From Ureaplasma canigenitalium ATCC 51252 (lineage in GTDB: Bacteria > Bacillota_I > Bacilli_A > Mycoplasmatales > Mycoplasmoidaceae), in the NCBI RefSeq assembly GCF_000712165.1, contig NZ_JONZ01000004.1, positions 62,001 through 126,000 on the forward strand: a stretch of 64,000 nt of DNA, given 5' to 3'. The notes beneath the pieces are model-generated. The model did no database searches and was not told the DNA's origin. It saw nothing but the letters and a program-made list of their open reading frames with translations. A program made the position numbers and the translations under genes. Below are positions 44,494 to 55,264 of the stretch, piece after piece. How positions within the stretch are numbered: the first letter of the stretch is position 1; each line of letters opens with the position of its first letter.

Positions 44494-44958
44494 ATGGATA
44501 CAAGACTGACTGAACTTCGGGAAAAATTATTGAAGAGCAATGTGTACCGATTCAAATTAATTCCTTTGTTTATTTATCTCTTCTTTTTTGCTTCATTCAT
44601 TGTTTTCCTTTTTTCGATGGTGGTTGTTTCTATTTATCATCAATCGCCAAATGTCATTAATTATTTGAAAGCATATCCTTTTATTATCCTGCTTGCAGTT
44701 TTTACACCAATTTTTATTTTGCTTTTAATTTCTGTTATTTTGCTTACTATTTACATGGATGTAATTAGTTTTGTCATTAATAAAACAAACTATTATGCCC
44801 CTAAAAAACCACTTAAAAATCCTAAACCTTATTTATTCAAGTTAACCTTGTCTCTATATTGTTTTGCAAAAAAGGATGATTTGCTCTTACAAAGTTGAAA
44901 AGAACTTTTTACCCTCCTTGTTAACCATCATGATTATCGAATTTCAACTAAACTATAA
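44494..44958 (+). CDS. Unknown two-helix membrane protein
   Basis: 154 residues. Two strong membrane segments occupy about 22-45 and 58-85; the rest is polar with Lys-rich stretches. One TGA (44896) is Trp. It starts one base after tdk and ends two bases before rbgA, so it is co-transcribed with them. I recognise no family. Ribosome binding site AAAGGAA supports the ATG. Confidence 0.75.
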
Positions 44959-44960
44959 TT

Positions 44961-45779
44961 ATGGATAAAAAAATAATAATAAACTGGTTTCCAGGTCATA
45001 TGAAGAGAACAACATCGGAGATTCAAGATAAAATCCACGATGTTGATTTTATCATCGAAGTACTGGATGCACGTTCCATCAAAGCTTCTATCAATCCTGA
45101 TTTACAGGATGTTATTAAAAACAAACCAGTAATAAGAATTGCTCTTAAAGAAGATCTTGCTGATATTAGAGAAAGTTATCCTGACATTCTTATAGGGACA
45201 ATTAAAAACAAAAGTTTTAAACAACAAATCATTAAAGAACTAGAACAGAGAAACAAAGAAAAAATCCTAAAATTAAAAAACAAAGGTCTTATTTGTCCGG
45301 TTTTTAAGGGAATGGTAGTTGGACTTCCTAATGTAGGTAAATCAACACTGATTAATTTTCTATCTAACAACAAAGTTCTTAAAACTGAAAACCGCCCTGG
45401 TGTAACAAAAAACATTGCTATTCGGCAAGTAAATGATATGTTCTATCTTCTTGATACTCCAGGTGTTTTTCTTAAAAAGGTTAGCGACACAAAAACAGGG
45501 ATTATCCTTTGTTTGCTAAAAACAATAAAAAAAGAAGTAATTGATTTGCAGAGTATTATTCACTATCTTTTTAACTACATGGTTGAAAATTATAAGAATC
45601 TTTTCTTCAACTTTTATCAAATGGATGTTAATAATGATTTCGTTTCTTTCATCAATACCTTTTGCGACAAGTTTCAGTATAAAACAACGAATGGTGAGTC
45701 TGATCTAAACAGGGCATATGAAGCAATTTTTAAAGATGTTGCTGACGGAAAAATTGGAAAAATAAATTTTGATTTCTAA
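44961..45779 (+). CDS. rbgA: Ribosome biogenesis GTPase RbgA (YlqF)-like
   Basis: Circularly permuted GTPase for late 50S assembly, 272 residues. The N-terminus WFPGHMKRT is the RbgA signature. G1 GLPNVGKSTLIN and G3 DTPGV follow the G4 position, as expected for the permutation, but the NKxD motif reads LKED (ALKEDLAD). Only the second half has the C-terminal helical domain. The deviation in G4 is noted below. Confidence 0.88.
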   Translation: MDKKIIINWFPGHMKRTTSEIQDKIHDVDFIIEVLDARSIKASINPDLQDVIKNKPVIRIALKEDLADIRESYPDILIGTIKNKSFKQQIIKELEQRNKEKILKLKNKGLICPVFKGMVVGLPNVGKSTLINFLSNNKVLKTENRPGVTKNIAIRQVNDMFYLLDTPGVFLKKVSDTKTGIILCLLKTIKKEVIDLQSIIHYLFNYMVENYKNLFFNFYQMDVNNDFVSFINTFCDKFQYKTTNGESDLNRAYEAIFKDVADGKIGKINFDF

Positions 45780-45822
45780 TTTTTTCATTTTTTTGCGAAT
45801 AAATAAATGGGTGATATATTTT

Positions 45823-46524
45823 ATGCTTTTACTAACACATTATTTCGCAAATAAATACAAAGGTGATTGAAGAAAAATTTATAGTGCTATTCTTAACCGT
45901 GAACATGTTAAGGGTGGAGTTATCAATCATGATTACAACCTAGTTGGAATGTTAGACATTACTGATTTTAATTATTCCGACCGTTTAAAACAATTGAGAC
46001 AACCACCGTTTATTCTTTACTATTCAAACAATATAAATTGAATTGAAAATAAGAATATATGGTTAATCGACAGGTATAAGACGCTAAACGAAAAGGATCT
46101 AAAATTCCTAATGTCTTACGGCTATGGTTTTGTTGTTTTTGATGATGATGACCATCAACATCTAATTACACTATTAATTGCTCTAAGAGCAAGATTGATT
46201 GTGATTTCAAAAAGCGGAGTACTTTCTGATTTAAATAAGAAATATTTCGAATTAAAGAATGTTTGCTTATTAACTGAAATTCCAGATAAACATATTAATA
46301 TCCAAGTTTATCAAGATACTAAAAGAATTTGTTGTGCTATTTCGAATGATGTACTCTGCGGAGATGATCGCGATATTAAGACCATTAATAAATATGTTTT
46401 AGACCAATATGGTTCAAAAATGCCAACCCTTTATTTATTAAATAAAGATATGAATAAAAAGAAGACAATCTTCCCTAAATTGATTTATGATGTCAAGGAA
46501 ATTATGACAAACAAACCTTCTTAG
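45823..46524 (+). CDS. DprA/Smf-like protein, degenerate
   Basis: 233 residues. The stretch YSDRLKQLRQPPFILYYSNN followed by a strand (IWLID) matches the start of the DprA Rossmann fold, but the usual GSR(x)3(A/T) nucleotide/ssDNA motif is replaced by IDRYKTL. Several TGA encode Trp. The ATG at 45823 follows GGGTG by 9 bases; a GTG at 45811 is possible. It lies just upstream of topA, the conserved dprA-topA order in Firmicutes. Confidence 0.68.
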
Positions 46525-46574
46525 TTAATTTCTTTTTACCTAACTTTTCTCTATGTAATTAGTTATTTATGCTA

Positions 46575-46580
46575 TATAAT
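46575..46580 (+). promoter_or_regulatory. Likely -10 box for topA
   Basis: TATAAT 30 bases before the topA ATG; no clear -35 box. The intergenic gap after the DprA-like gene is 86 bases. Confidence 0.5.
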
Positions 46581-46610
46581 AATTGATATTTTGAAAAAAG
46601 TAGGTTACTA

Positions 46611-48641
46611 ATGTCATCAAGTTTAATCGTCGTTGAATCACCAAATAAAATAAAGTCTATCCAGAGTTATGTAGGAAATAACTTTATTGTATTAGCAACA
46701 GGTGGACACATCAGAGAATTAAAAAAATATGGTGGTTATAATCCAACTACCTATGACCTACAATGAACGATTATTGATAATGCAAAAAATAATAAGAAAG
46801 AAGTTATTAGTAAAATCTTAAAAGAAGCTTCTAAAGCGGATGAAATTTTACTAGCAACCGACCCGGACCGTGAGGGAGAGGCAATCAGCTGACATGTCTA
46901 CGATTTACTACCAGAAGATCTTAAGGATCGGGTAAAACGAATCACATTTAACGAAATTACTAAAAAAGCAATTGATCGAGCAATTAACGAAAAACATGAA
47001 ATTGACCAAAATTTAGTTGGAGCACAATTTACAAGACGTGTTTTTGATAGAGCTATTGGGTTTAAATTATCGACGATTGTGCAACGAAATTTAAAGGGTT
47101 TATCAGCTGGTCGTGTGCAGTCCGTTGCTCTCCTTTTCATTGTTTTACGAGAACTTGAACGTCGTTCATTTGTTAAAGTTGAATGATATGAAATTTATGG
47201 TACTCTAAAAACACAGATTCCGATTTATCTTCAGGGTCTTCCAAATAACAACATCGAACTTTTAAATGAAAAGTTAGAATCAGATCAAAGTATTAAAATA
47301 AAAAACAAGGCTGATGCTGAAAAAATCTTAAAAGAACTTAGTGATAATTTTATTGTTGAAAATGTTGATGGAGTTAAACTAACCCGAGGTGATACGGTTG
47401 CCCAGTTAACGACTGACCGATTACTTCAACAGGCTTCTAATTATTTCGGTTGATCTGCAAATAAAACTACACTGTTAGCTCAAACGATGTTTGAAGGATT
47501 ACAAATCGATGAGCAACATCGAGCTTTAATTTCATATCCAAGAACTGATAGCGAACGTCTTAGCGAAGATTTCTTAAACGAAGCCTATACCTATATTGAA
47601 AAATATTATGGTAAAGATCAAATTGTACCATTTACCGAGAAGAAGCAAAAAAAATCAAGCAAGCCAGATGTTGCTATTCAAGATGCACACGAAGCTATTC
47701 GTCCTGTTGATGTTTCACTTGAACCGTCCATGTTAAGTGGTAAAGTTAGCAATGACATTATTAAACTATATACCTTAATATGAACTAAAACAGTCGCTTC
47801 GCTAATGAAGGTACCGACCTTCAATAAACATACAGTCCGTTTTGATAACAAAGGATATAAATTTATTTCTGGGTATAAAACTATCAATGAATTAGGATAC
47901 TGAAGATTGCCTTTTTATCAAAAGCAAAAGGAAGCATTTCTTAAAGATAATAATGTTTTCGAAGCTAAAGTTGGAGATGTTTTTACAAAAGAATCGCTAA
48001 AGATTATAAATAAAGAAACTCTTCCTCCTCCCTACTACACAGAAGCTAGTTTGATTGCTGCTCTTAAACAAAACGGAGTTGGACGTCCCTCTACTTATGC
48101 TAGTATGGCAACAATTGGGACAAAGCGAGGTTATGTTACAAAAGAGGAAGGTAAATTAATTCCGACTGACTTAGGAATTAACATTATTCTTCAATTGCAA
48201 AAAGCCTTTCCTGGAGTAATTTCAATTGAGTTTACTAAAGATATGGAAACGAATTTAGATAAGGTCGCAAGTGGTCTTATTAATTGAAAAGAACCATTGA
48301 GAGAGTTTCTACCTCAGTTTGATGAAGATGTAAAAAATGCTTACCAAATTATAGAAAAGGTTAAGGATGAAGAAACCGACCGTTTATGTCCTAATTGCGG
48401 TTCTACTCTTGTAATTAAAATGTCGCGTTGACGAAAGAAATTTATTGCATGTCCACAGTATCCGAAGTGTGTTTATGCCGAACCTCTTGATAAGCCCGAT
48501 ATCCTTGATGAACAATGTCCTATGTGTCAAGGACAATTAATTAGACGAAAAAACAAGAAGAACCAATTCTTTATTGGGTGCAATAACTTCCCCCAATGTA
48601 ACTATATTCGTAATGAAGAAACTAAGAAAAATAAAAAATAA
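46611..48641 (+). CDS. topA: DNA topoisomerase I
   Basis: Type IA topoisomerase relaxing negative supercoils, 676 residues. The Toprim domain begins VVESPNKIKSIQ and has DPDREGEAISWH; the active-site Tyr lies in LISYPRTDSERL (near residue 305). Two C-terminal zinc ribbons follow (CPNC...CPQYPKC and CPMC...CNNFPQC, from about 590). Many Trp are TGA. Confidence 0.97.
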
Positions 48642-48682
48642 TAAAGTAAAATTAAATAGATTACTAAATTTAAGGATTTTTT

Positions 48683-49003
48683 ATGATTATTAATTTAGAA
48701 CAAGGTCAAAGCCTTGATAAAATAATTAAAGAAGCTGGTAGCAAACCAGTATTAATCGATTTTTATGCTGACTGATGTGGTCCTTGTAGATTACTAGGAC
48801 CGATTATTGATAAGGCTGATAAGTATAACGAAGGTGAATTTGTAGTTGTTAAAATTAACATTGACCACCACGAGGCTTATGCTAGTCAATTCCAAGTAAA
48901 GTCAATTCCAGCTCTTTTCTACTTTAAAGATGGTGAACAAAAAGCCTCATCGGTTGGGTTTATTGATGAAATTAGTTTAGTAACTAAATTAAAAAACCTT
49001 TAA
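48683..49003 (+). CDS. trxA: Thioredoxin
   Basis: 106-residue thioredoxin with the active site DWCGPC; the Trp is encoded by TGA, so the frame appears broken under the standard code. The cis-Pro is in VKSIPALFYF. It has a ribosome binding site AAGGA and follows topA by 41 bases. Confidence 0.97.
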
Positions 49004-49019
49004 TCACTATTTTTTAAAA

Positions 49020-49048
49020 TTGATTAATGATCTATATTGTAGTATACT
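49020..49048 (+). promoter_or_regulatory. Promoter of tRNA-Ser
   Basis: -35 TTGATT (49020-49025), a 17-base spacer and -10 TATACT (49043-49048), 14 bases before the tRNA. This is the best promoter match in the window. Confidence 0.72.
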
Positions 49049-49061
49049 TTATAGGTCGATT

Positions 49062-49150
49062 GGAAACATACTCAAGTGGTTAAGAGGGCACCCTGCTAAG
49101 GTGTTAGGTCGTTCTGCGGCGCGTGGGTTCGAATCCCACTGTTTCCGCCA
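49062..49150 (+). tRNA. tRNA-Ser (GCU anticodon)
   Basis: Acceptor stem GGAAACA/TGTTTCC, a D arm with GTGGTTAAGAGG, anticodon loop CTGCTAA giving GCT, a long variable arm typical of class II tRNA-Ser, T arm GTGGGTTCGAATCCCAC and an encoded GCCA end. Confidence 0.96.
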
Positions 49151-49160
49151 TTAATTGATA

Positions 49161-49187
49161 AAACCAGGTTCGCCTGGTTTTTTTATT
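49161..49187 (+). terminator. Terminator after tRNA-Ser
   Basis: 8-bp stem AAACCAGG/CCTGGTTT with TTCG loop followed by a T-run. Confidence 0.94.
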
Positions 49188-49259
49188 CATTTAAAATATT
49201 TACGACAAGATATCTTATAACTTATAATTTAAGAAAAATACAAGGTAAAGATAAAAGGT

Positions 49260-49523
49260 ATGACATCGAAGAAATATACAATTAAGGTAGAAATAACTGT
49301 TTTTATTAAATCAATAACTTTTCTTGTCAATGTAGCAAGTGAATTTTCATCTAACATCAAAATAAATGCCAACGGTCATACCGCAGATGCTAAGTCAATC
49401 ATTAATGTAATGGCACTTGGTATCAAGGAAAATACAGAAATTGAAGTAATTGCAGAAGGTGACGACGAACAGGATGCTCTTCGCAAAATCGATAAAGTCC
49501 TAAAAGAACAATCTTTAATCTAG
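49260..49523 (+). CDS. HPr-like protein lacking the phosphorylated histidine
   Basis: 87-residue protein clearly of the HPr fold (TFLVNVASEF, KSIINVMALGI, GDDEQDALRKIDKVL). In functional HPr, His15 in GIHARPA accepts phosphate from Enzyme I. Here position 15 is Phe (ITVFIKSIT) and the next Arg is Lys, while Ser46 and its context (AKSIINVM) are intact. Loss of His15 with retention of Ser46 is also the pattern of Crh in Bacillus. It starts at ATG after AAAGG, in its own transcript (TATAAT at 49223-49228), followed by tkt. Function is inferred, not shown. Confidence 0.82.
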   Translation: MTSKKYTIKVEITVFIKSITFLVNVASEFSSNIKINANGHTADAKSIINVMALGIKENTEIEVIAEGDDEQDALRKIDKVLKEQSLI

Positions 49524-49578
49524 TTACTAATATTAGCTCCATACGGAACTATTTGTTTTTATATTCAAGGAGTTTTAT

Positions 49579-51537
49579 ATGAATAGATATGTTAATGCGA
49601 TGCGTTCTCTCGCTTTGCAGGCTATTAACCATGCTGGTTCAGGTCATATGGGAATGGCGATTTCCGCAGCGCCAATTTTTTATATTTTGTATAAAAGTTT
49701 AATGACCATTTCAAAAGATCATCCGAAGTGATTTAATCGCGACCGTATGGTATTAAGTGCTGGTCATGGATGTATGTCGCTTTATCCTGTTTTTTATTTT
49801 GCTAATATGATTTCGCTTGATGAAATTAAGAAATTTAGAAACGGGTCACAAATTGTTAGTGGGCATCCCGAAGCTCTTCCTAATAACTGAATTGATGCAT
49901 CAACTGGTCCTCTTGGACAAGGAGTCGCTAATTCGGTGGGAATGGCAATGGCTGAGGTATATCTTAGTGAAATTTTTAGCGAATTAAAAGGACTAGTTAA
50001 CCACTATACATATTGTGTTGTCGGTGACGGTGATATTCAAGAGGGTATTTCATACGAAGCGATGTCGCTAGCTGGTAAACTTGGTCTTAAGAAATTGATT
50101 GTGATTCACGACTCAAATGATTATCAACTTGACAGTAAAGTAAGTGATGTGTTTACTGAAAATCTTGAAGAGCGAATGCATTCAATGAATTGAAATTACA
50201 TCAAGGTTGATAATAACCCAGAAAACATCTTTAAAGCAATTGCCGAAGCGAAGATGAAGAAAAATGTTCGTCCTACTTTTATTGAAGTTAAAACAATTAT
50301 TGGCGAAAATTTAAAATCAGAAAATTCTTTTATGGCACACGGTGGTTCAGTTTCTAAGGAAGATCTTGATGATTTTCACACTAAATCACATTTTCATTCT
50401 GAAAATTTTGAATTCCATAGTGAAATCTTTGATCATTTTTATTTTAATGTGGTTGCTCGCGGACAAAGTGCTTACGACCAATGAGAACAATTACTTGAAC
50501 AATACGAACAAACTAAACCAGAATTAACTCAATTATTTAAAAACTATATTAACGGTAATTTTGAAAATTTAGAACAATTATTGGATGAAAATAAAATTAC
50601 CAAACTAAATCAAAGTACACGTGCTTATTTAAAAGATTATTTAGGTCAGTTAAACCATCTTAAATCTTGTATGGTTTTAAGTGCTGATCTTGCTCGTTCA
50701 ACTTATACAAAAATTGGTGAAGACAGTTTTGAAATGAATCACAAAGCACCTTATGTTAAGGTTGGTATTCGAGAGCATGCTATGGCTGGAATTGCTAATG
50801 GAATTATGTATCATAGTGGTTTAAAAGCGATGTCAGGAACATTTCTTGCATTTAGTGATTATATGAAACCAGGTATTAGATTAGCAGCACTTTCTAAGTT
50901 AGCGAATATTTTTGTTTTTAGTCACGATTCTTATGCGGTAGGAGCAGATGGGCCGACTCATCAACCTATCGAGCAATTAGGAATGCTTCGTGCTATTCCT
51001 AACCTAGCTGTTTATCGTGTAGCTGATCAATATGAATTGAAATATGCATTAGTTCAAGCTTATCAATCAAAAACAAAACCACACTGTATTATTACAAGTC
51101 GCCAGAATCTTCCTGCTATTAACGAACATATTCCTAATGATTTTAAACAAGGTGCATATATTGTAAAGAGTCAGTTTAGTTTTAGTTCAAATAATGAATT
51201 TACAATAATTGCATCCGGTTCTGAAGTTTCACTTGCTCTTGAAGCCGCTCGGACTCTTTTTGAGAAAGAACACCGTAAGGTTAAGGTTATTTCTTGCTTC
51301 GAATTAAATACCTTCCTAAATCAAAACTCTAATGTCATTTCTAACATGCTTTTTGCGAATAAAAAAGTTTTGGTTATTGAAGCGAGCAATGATGCTAAGT
51401 GATACCGTTTACTTAAAAATACCAGATCAATTGATTTCATTTTAGCGAAAGATTTTGGAGAAAGCGTTGACGGTAATTCCTTAATGAAGAAGATGGGATT
51501 TAGTGTTGAAAATATCTTATCTAAACTTAAGGAGTAG
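49579..51537 (+). CDS. tkt: Transketolase
   Basis: ThDP enzyme of the pentose phosphate pathway, 652 residues. AGSGHMGMAISA gives the early catalytic His, SAGHGCMSLY follows, GDGDIQEG is the ThDP-Mg motif and the Pyr domain starts VVLSADLARST-like (MVLSADLARST), with IREHAMAGIANG. Trp codons are TGA in places. deoC follows after two bases. This helps link nucleoside sugars to glycolysis. Confidence 0.95.
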
Positions 51538-51539
51538 TT

Positions 51540-52184
51540 ATGTCGTTGAATAAATTAATTGAACACACAATTTTAAAAGCAAACACTTCATTTGAAGATA
51601 TTAAAAATCTTTGTTATGAAGCAATTGAATATGATTTTTTTGGAGTTTGTGTCAATCCAACTTTTGTGAAATATGCTAAACATTTACTAACAAATAGTAA
51701 TGTAAAAGTAGTTACTGTTATCGGTTTCCCTCTTGGTGGTAATACCATTGAAACTAAAAAATTTGAAGCACATGACGCAATTAAAAATGGTGCCGATGAA
51801 ATTGATATGGTCATTAACATTAGCCAATTATTAAATAACAATAAAGATTATTGTCTTGAAGAAATTAATGCTGTTAAAAGTGTTATTCCAAATCATACTC
51901 TTAAGGTGATTGTTGAAACTGCATTACTTGATGAAGAACACAAGAAGTTAGCAGCTGAAATTGTTAAAGAATCTAATGCAGATATTATCAAAACATCTAC
52001 AGGTTTTAGTACAGGTGGTGCGACTGAACACGATATTAAATTATTTAAGTCTATTTTGGGGGATGAAAAAGGGATTAAAGCAAGCGGCGGTATCAAAGAT
52101 TATCAAGATTTAGAAGTCTTTTTAAAAGCCGGAGCAACCCGTTTTGGTACTTCTCGAGGAGCATCTATTTTTAAGAATCGTTAA
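51540..52184 (+). CDS. deoC: Deoxyribose-phosphate aldolase
   Basis: Splits deoxyribose-5-P to glyceraldehyde-3-P and acetaldehyde. 214 residues. Catalytic elements are ADEIDMVIN (Asp), IKTSTGF (Schiff-base Lys) and KASGGI (second Lys). It ends the tkt-deoC unit before a terminator. It would act on sugars released from nucleosides imported by the BMP system. Confidence 0.96.
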   Translation: MSLNKLIEHTILKANTSFEDIKNLCYEAIEYDFFGVCVNPTFVKYAKHLLTNSNVKVVTVIGFPLGGNTIETKKFEAHDAIKNGADEIDMVINISQLLNNNKDYCLEEINAVKSVIPNHTLKVIVETALLDEEHKKLAAEIVKESNADIIKTSTGFSTGGATEHDIKLFKSILGDEKGIKASGGIKDYQDLEVFLKAGATRFGTSRGASIFKNR

Positions 52185-52205
52185 TAATTTTTATAGTCTA
52201 CTAAC

Positions 52206-52248
52206 AGTCTGTTTTTCGCTTTGACTCGACAAACTGACTATTTTTTCA
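52206..52248 (+). terminator. Terminator after deoC
   Basis: Stem AGTCTGTTT/AAACTGACT (one mismatch) with a ~16-base loop, followed by ATTTTTTC. Confidence 0.7.
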
Positions 52249-52261
52249 TATCATTTAAATG

Positions 52262-52277
52262 ACCTACCTTGTAGGTA
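52262..52277 (+). repeat. Short inverted repeat upstream of the MATE gene
   Basis: ACCTAC and GTAGGT arms separated by CTT, about 33 bases before the ATG. It could be a small operator or RNA hairpin; no regulator is identified. Confidence 0.35.
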
Positions 52278-52309
52278 CAGGAGCATAGTTTTAAGACTAT
52301 TATCTTATT

Positions 52310-53869
52310 ATGAAAGCTAATCAGCCGACCAAAACACGAACCTGATTTATTGAAAGATTTGGTACAAAAAATCTTATTAAACAGCTCGCTAAACTATTTT
52401 TTCCAGCGATCCTTGAAGTTATTATTGTTACATCCTTAAACTATTTCGATAGCTTATTTTTAGCACTTTTTACACCAGAAAATCAAGGGACAATCGCGAA
52501 AACAGCAACTGTTCTTACTAGTCAGTTAATGTTTATGCCTGAAATAATTATTTTCGCGATCGCATCAGCTGGAAGCATTCTTGCAGCACAATATTACGGT
52601 AAGAAAGATTATCAACGCTTTAAAGAATGTATTAATTTTATGATGCTATTTTCAATGATAGCCTCTCTTACCTTTATGTCTATTTATCTAAGTGTGCCAA
52701 CTCAAATGATTAATTTATTTGCTGGTGATAATTTACCTGATACAAATGATATCGCAGGTTTAAAAGCATATGAGATGACTAACCTACTTGCTTCCAACTT
52801 TCTCTTTTTCTTATCTCTCACCCTAATTCCGCTTGCTTTTGTACTTGTCATTGCTAATGCTCTTCGTCAGGATCGTGCCGTGGTTGTCCCGCTCATTTCA
52901 AGTATTGTTTCCGTTTTATTTAATATAATTCTTGACCCTATTTTGATTAAATTTCATGCATCAACCGCTCTGGAAGCGGTTAGGAATGTTGCTTATGTTA
53001 CCATCGGTGCTCGATTCCTTGATATGCTTATCCTTCTTATTACCATTGCCGTAAGAAAGAATAAACCTTATCACATCTTTAATCATCCAAAATTAAGTAA
53101 GACCGTTTTTAAAGAAATTTTTAAACACGGTTGACAAATAATTGTTAATGAGATTGCTTATAGTGTTGGGATTACGGTCATCATTATGTTTTATTTAAGA
53201 TACAATGCTGTCCATCGTGATGCGATTTCAACCGTAGCATTGCTTGTCCAAATTACCGGACTTGTCTGGCCTGGTGCCGCTGTCGTTGTTTCTGTTTTTG
53301 TCATAGCTGAACTCGGAGCAAATAAGCAAGAACTTGCGAAGAAAAATACAAAAATCATCCTTAATTGAAGTATTGTAGTTGGTATTGTTCTTGGTATAAT
53401 TATTTTTATTATTTCTCTTTTTATTAACCCCATTCTAAATCCTCCAACTGACATCAATAACAAACTATCCGTTGAGCATGCTAAGAATATTGCTTTAACC
53501 GCACAACATCTTGAATGAATTTTAATGATGACTGTAATGTTACAGTCACCAATGGCTGTTATGTATTTCTGTATCCGTGGTGGGGGAAGTCGATTTATTC
53601 TTTTGATTAACACTCTACCAATTATTATTTGATTAATTATTATCGGATGTCTAACCAACATTAATGTTCCAGAAGATCCTAATGAACGGATTAATGTTGT
53701 TGTTGTTTTCTTTATCATTGAACTTAATAATTTATTAATATTAGTTATCAGTATCATCCTTCTTCTTAAGACAAAATGAGCGAACAACATTGTTGGAGTA
53801 AATAAGGAAGTTAATGACATAGAAAACAAAACTAATACCGAGGTAAATGAGGTACAGAATGGACAGTAA
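52310..53869 (+). CDS. MATE-family multidrug/metabolite efflux transporter
   Basis: 519 residues with about 12 hydrophobic segments. Family cues are NYFDSLFLALF-like N-terminus, AGSILAAQYYGKKDYQRF, and ANALRQDRAVVVPLISSIV then SVLFNIILDPILI, the conserved MATE loop/helix. Several TGA encode Trp. The last 40 residues are polar. It overlaps the next gene by 11 bases. Na+/H+ antiport of drugs is the usual role; substrate unknown. Confidence 0.9.
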
Positions 53870-55208
53870 CCATTTTTTATTACTAAATGAGTGGATTAAA
53901 GAAACACTAATTGATTTAAACATTAAAAAACCCACTGAAATTCAATCAAAAACTTTTTCTTCTATTATGAAGAAGGAAAGCTTAATAGCAATAGCTCCGA
54001 CTGGTACTGGAAAGACCCTTTCGTACCTTCTTCCTCACTTATCAAACATTGATTTTAAATTGAAAAATCAAGTTTTGATTCTTGTTCCAACCCGTGAATT
54101 AGCTCGCCAAATTTTTAGTGTTCTGGCCTCCTTTAAGAAACATTATTCTATCCTTAATGTTAAATTATTGATTGGTGGTGTTTCAAAGGAAACACAAATG
54201 AACAAAAGACTTGATGAAGCACATATTTTAGTTGGTACACCAACAAGAATAAGGGAATTATACAGTCTCAATCTTTTTAATTTTAAAGATTTAAAAGCGG
54301 TAGTTTATGATGAAGCTGATATGCTAATGGATCTTGGTTTTGCTAACGATCTTGATTTTATTATGAGTAGTTTAAGTAAGATAGATCCACAAAAATTATG
54401 CTTCTCAGCGACTATCAATGATCTACTTGCTAACCAACTTAAAAAATATTTTGATGGTGCTAAAATCATCAATACTGGTTCATCAATATATACTAATAAC
54501 AATATTAAGCATTATATTGTTCATAATAATGATAAATTGCATAGTCTTGCGATAATCACAAAAACAATCAATCCTTATTGTTGTCTTGTCTTCTGTAATA
54601 CTAAGAAAAAGGTTGATGAAATTTTTAAGTATTTTAAGGAACTTGGAAGATCTGTTACTATTCTTCACGGGTCTTTAAAAGAGCGAGAACGTAAAAATAC
54701 TTTAAAGGAAATTAATAGTAATCATTTTCAATATGTTATTTGTTCTGACATCGCAAGTCGTGGTCTTGATATTAATGGTGTTTCTCATGTTATTAATTAT
54801 GATTTACCAAATGAATCTGAATGATATATTCACCGAGCAGGAAGAAGCGGTCGGGGAAAATATACTGGAGAATCGTATGTTCTTTATGATGGAAAACAAG
54901 ATGAATATTTATCTAAACTTGAAAAAAGAAACATCCCTTTTCATCATTTAAAGGTAACCAATAACACCCTTGTTCCTATTAACTTTAAATTTAAAACAAA
55001 AAAGAAAATAGTTGACTATAAAACTGAAGCTGAGATTAAGAAAAAGTTAGCTACGATAAAGAAGAAAGTTAAACCTGGTTATCAAAAAAAGATTAAAGAA
55101 GTTATAAAGGAAATTAATCAGAAAAATAAGCGAGCTCACATCGAAAAAAAGATGAAAGCCGAACGTATTAAAAAGTATAAAATGGAAAACGCATCTAAAA
55201 AAAGATAG
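53859..55208 (+). CDS. DEAD-box RNA helicase
   Basis: 449 residues with all core motifs: Q motif (KPTEIQSKTF), I APTGTGKT, Ia PTRELARQ, II YDEADMLMD, III FSAT, V CSDIASRGLDI and VI HRAGRSGRG. The C-terminal ~90 residues are Lys-rich. The ATG at 53859 is preceded by GAGGT at 5-base spacing; the in-frame ATG at 53847 would add four residues. It is the end of a + run and meets the next gene tail-to-tail. Confidence 0.94.
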
Positions 55209-55240
55209 TAATATTTTTTTCTAATTACTATCTTTTTTCT
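55196..55240. terminator. Bidirectional terminator between convergent genes
   Basis: AAAAAGATAGTAAT/ATTACTATCTTTTT arms with an 11-base T-rich loop, flanked by A and T runs. The left arm overlaps the stop codon of the DEAD-box gene and serves both it and the minus-strand helicase. Confidence 0.85.
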
Positions 55241-55264
55241 TCGTTAGGCCAGGATGAAATGATT

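Noticed and set aside
45811-45823. GTG start for the DprA-like gene
   Set aside because: GGGTG forms the ribosome binding site for the ATG at 45823 at suitable spacing, so the ATG is favoured.
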